Assembly (NCBI GenBank): GCA_037575805.1
Contig: JAZHPD010000036.1
Coordinates: 124,001-188,000 of the forward strand
Source of the DNA: Lecanicillium sp. G3
Taxonomy: Eukaryota > Ascomycota > Sordariomycetes > Hypocreales > Cordycipitaceae
Length of the DNA stretch: 64,000 bases
Reading direction: 5' to 3'
In this document: positions 59,341 through 64,000 of the stretch, in pieces
Position numbering within the stretch: position 1 is the first letter of the stretch
Layout: each line of letters starts with the position of its first letter
Translations under genes and position numbers: made by a program
Notes under the pieces: generated by a model
Seen by the model: only the letters and a program-made list of their open reading frames with translations
The model's database searches: none
What the model was told of the DNA's origin: nothing

Positions 59341-60286
59341 GATGGGCAGAGGTTGCGATTGCGATTGCGATTGCGATGGCGACGGTGGTGGTGACGGTTG
59401 TTGGTGTTGTCGGGGTGGCGATGATGTGATTGGGGTCGGGGTCGGGGGCGAAGGAGGATGAAACAAGAGAAAAAGAAGAGAGGGAAGAAGAAACAAAATA
59501 AAGGGAAAATGGATTAAGCCTCGATATTAAAAAGAAGGAGAGAGAAAATGGGGTCCAAGCAGTGGCGGGAGGAGGCGGCGACAGTAAAGTTTTTGCGGCG
59601 TCGAGCCTTGCTTGGTAGAAAGAGTGGGAGAGGGAGTGGGAGTGGAAGTTGGAGTGGGAGTGGATGGTGGGGATGGTGAAATACAGAGTACGTATTCCGC
59701 AGTACGTATAGATTATTTACTAGTAAACTACTAAACTACTAGACTAGTAAACTAGCAGCGAGCAGCCGGCCGAGGACCGAGCAGACGGTTTAGGTAGTGA
59801 GCTAACTAGCAGGTACGTACCTCTGAAGCTGTGGTACGTAAAACTGGTGGTGGCGCCAGCCGGGAACGTCAACCAGAGGGGCAGAGGCTTGCAGGGCGAG
59901 GTAGAGGTACTTGTGCCTTGGTAGTTAACTACCCAGTAGTGCTCGCAGCTGCAGGCGTCTTGCAGGGTCTTTGAGGGGCGCTTCCTCTATAACTTAACTA
60001 GTTAGTGGGTTGCCCTCCAGGGCTGCAAGTACGGTGGAGACGCGGAGATGCAGTCGAATTCGCTGAAAAAGGTACGTACCGTCTGGTGGGAGGAGCCCCC
60101 AAGATAAACAATGGGGCGAGGAATGCAGGCAAAATGATGCACGACGTTTTTTTACAGACAAGAAGAAGAATTGAAAAATAAAAATAAAAATAAAAAATTG
60201 CACAATACTGCTACGTGCTAGGCATATTCTCTTCATTTTTTCTCTCGATTTTTCAACAACATCTGTTCTGCAGCCCATCCTTGCCC

Positions 60287-60336
60287 ATCACCACCACCAC
60301 CACGAGTACTAGTACCACCACCACCACCACTACCAC
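60287..60336. repeat. CAC/ACC trinucleotide repeat
   Basis: CCA triplets interrupted by ACGAGTACTAGT. Non-coding as far as can be seen. Confidence 0.85.
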
Positions 60337-61402
60337 TACCAACTATAACCAGATCGGCACGATGCTTCCAGCGCCCAATGTTGCACCCAGCCTGCTTGGC
60401 GACACGCTAGTTTCTCTGTATTATGATTAACCTCATACACGCTACAGGTAATCCGTACATCACCGCAGACATTCAATCCTGTTCTTTTCTTCCAGTATAT
60501 ATTTCTCTGCCGTTTCAACACATCTTCCTGCAGTCCTGATGCTCGTCGCTCTTTTGGCTGCCCTGCTTACCTAAAGTGGACACCACATCACATCCCACCA
60601 CATCCCCAGCTTCAACCTCGTCAGCTCCTCAAACTCCAACTCGACCGCCATGCCTCCTTCTATTCCCGCTCGCACCCGCTCGCACCCGCCCGCCTCAACT
60701 GCTCTCCCACCAACGTCGCATCAAGGCCCATCAACCAATTCCCACTGCGGGGATCTCGCCCCGAATGAAACCACCTCTATTCCTCGATTCGGTCGCTTCA
60801 GACATTCGAGGTTACATTCGCTCTCTGGTTCCCTAGCTTTCCAGCCCAAACCGCCCACCTCCACCTCTGGACTCTGCACAACGCCTGCTCTCGCAATCGC
60901 CGGTTCCGCCCGAGAGCAAGAGGTCATCGGCGACAGACGGCCGCGCCAGCAGCTTCATCTTCAACAAAGACCACTTATCCACTGTGGGAACCAGACGAGC
61001 CTTGGAACGAGAAAGCCAAAGGGAAAAGGAGAAACTGCCAACGCCGTTCGCCAATCCAACCATCGCCCACTCTGCCCGCCAGCCAACCAGTCAGCTCACC
61101 GCGGGCTGATCCCCCATCATCGTACCATCCATCCTCAACCGAGCACACGCATGCTACGCCCCCCAGGATCCGACTCCCTGCCAAAAAAGTAACATGCGCA
61201 ATTGGAAGCATACTTGTCCCTCTGCGCAAGCCAGACGGGGCGGTGAATTGATCGAATTGCCCATCTCGCCTGCAGACGTAATACGCCTACACTTAACCAC
61301 ACACACACATCTAAATTTGGTTCTAGTCTCTATACTTTGACAAGGCCCGAGCCTAGACGAAAGTCTCCATGCGCCGCACCGCACCGCAGGCGAGCAGGCA
61401 CG

Positions 61403-61446
61403 CTACGCAGACTACGCAGACTACGCAGACTACGCAGACTACGCAG
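61403..61446. repeat. 9-bp tandem repeat ACTACGCAG, about five copies
   Basis: Four exact copies preceded by one partial copy (CTACGCAG). It would encode a Thr-Thr-Gln or Tyr-Ala-Asp repeat if translated, but no gene is supported. Confidence 0.9.
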
Positions 61447-62601
61447 CCTACCGACACCACTCCGTACCCTCCGTACTCAGCGCTATTTTCTGTCTGCCTC
61501 ACCTTGCAGCAATTTCACGACTCGCCTTTATTACGCAATGAACCGCTAAAAAGTGGCCTGATTCTCGGCTGCGATCCAGGCCAACCGCTCCGACTCCGCA
61601 TTTTCCAACTCCCAGTCTCACTTCTCGCACCTCCCACGGGCGCAACGCTCCCACGCTCCCACACGGCTCGCCCACACGAACCTTTCGCGGCAGACGGTGG
61701 GCTCTTATTCACCCTCTCACCTCTCTACTTTGTCCGAGACGTTCAGCGCCGCCACCTGCGCCAATCTGCAAGGGTCTGATCCTTCCTGAACCTTTGTCTG
61801 CGACTGCATGCATCTCTCGGCCTCTGCTCGGAGCTGTCGATCAAGACCGTCTCTCCCCCCTCTCTCTCTTGTTCCATATACAGTCCCCCCTGCTCAATTG
61901 CATTCTGTTCATGTGCTCGATGCAGTAGACAGCCATGCTTCTTGCTCTTTGCTCGCGCCGCGCGAGATGGAGTAGTGCAAGAGCTTGTACCAGCTTTCAA
62001 GCGCGTGGCCTAGCGAAGAATTTACTTCCTACGGACATGGACAATAGCAACGTAAATCGCGTCAGAATTACGCTTCCCACAGATGCCCCTCAAAGAAAAA
62101 CCCTTGCCCGCCAGATTCGGGTCTCCCGCTCACACCCAGCGAGAAAGAAAAGTCCACTGCCAGCCAACCCCCCGCGCAGCGTAATATATGCTTCCATCTC
62201 GCGCCGTTGATAGGAAGAAAGGCAAGGCAAGCCCACCGCCCGGAAGATATGACACCCGCAGCACCCGCATGAGCTGGCCGCAATAATGCCCGCCCGCCGT
62301 TTTGCTTGGCGTGCGATGCAGAGTGTGGTGGTGCTCGGCATATATTGCAAATTGAACAAGTAGCATGCCCGCTTTCCTTTGTTACAGGAGTGAATGGATT
62401 GGAACGGGGACGGCTGATCAACCTCGAACAAGCACACGTCTACCCATGAACCTGGTGGCGGACTTTGCTTTGACCTGTGATTTTTTCTACATCACGAGTC
62501 ATTCGCACAGTGGTCTCTACTCAAGTCTTCGGGGAACAAGGAGCTTGCAGCGCGACACCTGACAAGCAAAGAAGAATTGACAGCAAGAAGAAGGAAAAAA
62601 A

Positions 62602-63165
62602 CTAATCATCCATGACAGAAACCCCCAGCCATGTCTCCTCACGTCTTCTTGGCAGCAGTCTGTAGGAAAATTCGGCAATATTGAACTCCACGGCCCACTT
62701 ACCCTCCACTTGATGTGCTTCCCGGATTGCCTTGCGACGGGGACCATTCAGTCGCTATCAAATAGTTTCCTTGTTCTAGCGCTTCTATGGAAACCTGTGT
62801 CGTGGATCCACATGAGCTCCTCGAGAGCAAGAAAAGTATTTGGTAGACGGAGAGTGCCCCGGGCCGTTGGTCAATGTAATGACTCGGAGAGCGACAGCCT
62901 TGGGCCGCAAATTTGCCAACTAGCTACGTACGCAGCGACGGATAGACCGAAGAGTAGCGTAGGGCGACTGTGGGTAAAGCAGAGGGATAGAAGGAGAAAA
63001 AGAAAAAAAAAACGTGTCGAAGGCGGGTATGCACGGGTAGAGGGGAAGTTACATGACTCACTTGGAGAGCTTTGACTTGGCATTGTAGAAAGCGGCGCGT
63101 AGGTGAAGCTGCTGGTGATGAAAGCTCTGCTGATCTGCAGGGTCCAACCTAGCCGAGGCCAACAT
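62602..63165 (-). CDS. Small spliced gene of unknown function (about 100 residues)
   Basis: Read from short exons on the minus strand. Exon 1 (63165..63062) encodes MLASARLDPADQQSFHHQ and continues to AAFYNAKSKLS before a GTGAGT donor. Exon 2 starts at 62967 after a CCCACAG acceptor and encodes a short hydrophobic stretch, RPTLLFGLSVAA. The last exon (62659..62602) follows a GTAAGT...CTACAG intron of 43 nt and encodes LLPRRREETWLGVSVMDD and a TAG stop. A middle exon of about 117 nt (62819..62703) keeps the frame (104 residues total), but its limits are uncertain; an alternative donor at 62927 with a further short intron is also possible. A TATATAAA element lies at 63238-63246, about 75 bp upstream. 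The sequence could be a single-pass membrane protein. I do not recognise the family. Exons look coding by composition and splice signals only. Confidence 0.5.
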
Positions 63166-63185
63166 CACCAATACGCGCTCGTCAT
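63165..63185 (-). other. Six-codon upstream ORF overlapping the start of the small spliced gene
   Basis: ATG at 63185 opens a frame MTSAYW whose TGA shares its A with the ATG at 63165 (TGATG). A stop-start overlap like this would force reinitiation or leaky scanning if transcription starts upstream of it, as the TATA-like element at 63238-63246 suggests. Confidence 0.45.
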
Positions 63186-63683
63186 CACGAATCGGGAGGC
63201 GAAGTTTGAATTTATGTGACCGTATTTCCGACAGACTGTTTATATACCTACAACTGGCTTGTCCATGTATTCCACGACGCCATGCGCGCCAAAAAAAAAA
63301 AAAAAATTCCAGGCGGTTTCCTTGAGTGCGAACAACATCGTGATCTCAATTGTACGAAGACAAACAAAAGCGAAAAAAAAAAAAGAAAAAAAGAAGAAGA
63401 GGGCATAAAGCAAAAGAAGAACAAGAAACAGAAATAAGAAATTAGACAATTAAAGAAGAACAAGAAACAACAAGAAGAGAATAGGAAACAAAACAAGAAC
63501 GAGAAACGATAAGAAGAGGATAGAAAACAAAATAAGAACGAGAAACAATAAGAAGAGGATAGAAAACAGAATAAGAACGAGAAACAACAAGAAGAGGATA
63601 GAAAGCAAAATAATAACAAGAAACAACAAGAAGAGCAGAGAAAACAGAATAAGTAAAAGAAACAAAAACAACAAGACACAACA
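63166..63683. other. Intergenic region with A-runs and a purine-rich minisatellite
   Basis: Between two minus-strand genes. It holds the TATA-like element of the small spliced gene, an A15 run about 63291-63305 and the 39-bp tandem repeat. No gene recognised. Confidence 0.5.
63418..63675. repeat. 39-bp purine-rich minisatellite, about six copies
   Basis: Units of the form AAGAACGAGAAACAAYAAGAAGAGGATAGAAAAC recur with starts near 63457, 63497, 63536, 63575 and 63614, with more diverged copies at both ends. Because 39 is a multiple of three, all three minus-strand frames stay open and give Leu/Phe-rich ORFs, which I treat as artefacts. It lies immediately downstream of the stop of the gene at the right edge. 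Confidence 0.85.
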
Positions 63684-64000
63684 TCAATTTCCTCCTAAAT
63701 CCAGCTTCTCCTGCAACATCTTGGCCAGCTCTGGGCCTTCCTCATCCACATCCACCGCCTTCCCCTTGGGCTTGTTTCTTGGGGCCGGCGCCTCCTCAGG
63801 GATCAAGTTGGCCGGGTTCTGAGCGAAAGACGTAGGCTCCGCCTCAGAGCCACGCAGAGGCGTCGAGCCGCTGCTGTATGTGGTGGCGGAAGAGCCCGAA
63901 CGAGCCCAGCTGCTGGAGCCGCTGCCACTGCCGCTGCCGCTGCTGCTGCCCTCGGATGAAGAATTCCGGACTCTCCTGACCGACGGACGGCGAGCCAGGG
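63684..64000 (-). CDS. C-terminal part of an unrecognised gene, cut by the window edge
   Basis: The minus-strand frame ending in TGA at 63684-63686 is open to the window edge, about 105 residues with no internal Met start. Upstream of the edge the gene continues. The visible part begins with an Arg-rich segment (RRPSVRRVRNSSS), then a Gly/Ser linker (SGSGSGSGSSSWARSGSS) and a polar tail, PEEAPAPRNKPKGKAVDVDE, ending ELAKMLQEKLDLGGN. Codon use is coding-like. It looks like a disordered C-terminus with a short terminal helix. No family recognised. Confidence 0.7.
   Translation of the reverse strand, partial: LARRPSVRRVRNSSSEGSSSGSGSGSGSSSWARSGSSATTYSSGSTPLRGSEAEPTSFAQNPANLIPEEAPAPRNKPKGKAVDVDEEGPELAKMLQEKLDLGGN

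Larger units (their letters stand above)
59341..62601. other. 3.3-kb region with no firmly supported gene
   Basis: The side near 59341 is the zinc transporter promoter. Repeats occur at 60287-60336 and 61403-61446. On the plus strand, frame 60576-61106 is open apart from one TAG at 60834-60836 (see findings), and another frame is open 60650-61192; both are Pro/Ser-rich and neither shows a domain, so I do not call a gene. Confidence 0.45.

Overview
The window looks like nuclear chromosomal DNA of a filamentous ascomycete (Pezizomycotina, most likely Sordariomycetes). The evidence is short spliceosomal introns of about 50-200 nt with GTRNGT donors and CTAAC-type branch points, Zn2Cys6 and PTH11-like proteins, a GCC/CTC/AAG-biased codon usage in coding exons, and conserved ascomycete housekeeping genes. 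I could not place it to genus. No transposon ORF, rRNA, tRNA or CRISPR array was recognised.

Layout. 0.1-3.7 kb: a UBE2C/Ubc11-type ubiquitin-conjugating enzyme (-) and a Chk1 kinase (+), divergently arranged. 3.9-10.4 kb: a five-exon Zn2Cys6 transcription factor (-), a flavin-reductase-like protein (+) and proline dehydrogenase (-). 10.4-15.0 kb: no gene seen. 15.0-25.8 kb: a PTH11-like receptor with a natural 12-His tract (+), APC11 (-), a two-domain rhodanese (+), ribosomal protein uS5/Rps2 (+), an unrecognised 910-aa protein (-) and a fatty-acid-hydroxylase/sterol-desaturase family enzyme (+). 25.8-30.4 kb: gene-free, with a degenerate ~184-bp tandem repeat. 30.4-31.7 kb: a Cln1/Puc1-type G1 cyclin (-). 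31.7-57.6 kb: a 26-kb stretch in which I can support no gene. 57.6-59.3 kb: a Zrc1/Cot1-type zinc transporter (-) with a GC-AG intron. 59.3-62.6 kb: no supported gene. 62.6-63.2 kb: a short spliced gene (-) that single-frame ORF scanning would miss. 63.7-64.0 kb: the C-terminus of another gene (-) running off the window.

How the genes relate. Four cell-cycle genes lie within 32 kb: the E2 of the APC/C, the RING subunit APC11 of the same complex, Chk1 and a G1 cyclin. The Zn2Cys6 factor lies two genes from proline dehydrogenase and resembles proline-utilisation activators (Put3/PrnA) in general architecture, so a proline-catabolism neighbourhood is possible but unproven. The remaining genes are mostly housekeeping.

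The most unusual aspects are the very large gene-free interval, a recurrent 11-mer (GTACGGAGTAC) whose perfect copies all lie in gene-free DNA, the 910-aa orphan, and the small spliced gene with a six-codon upstream ORF whose stop overlaps its start codon. All exon boundaries were read by eye from splice signals and reading frame.
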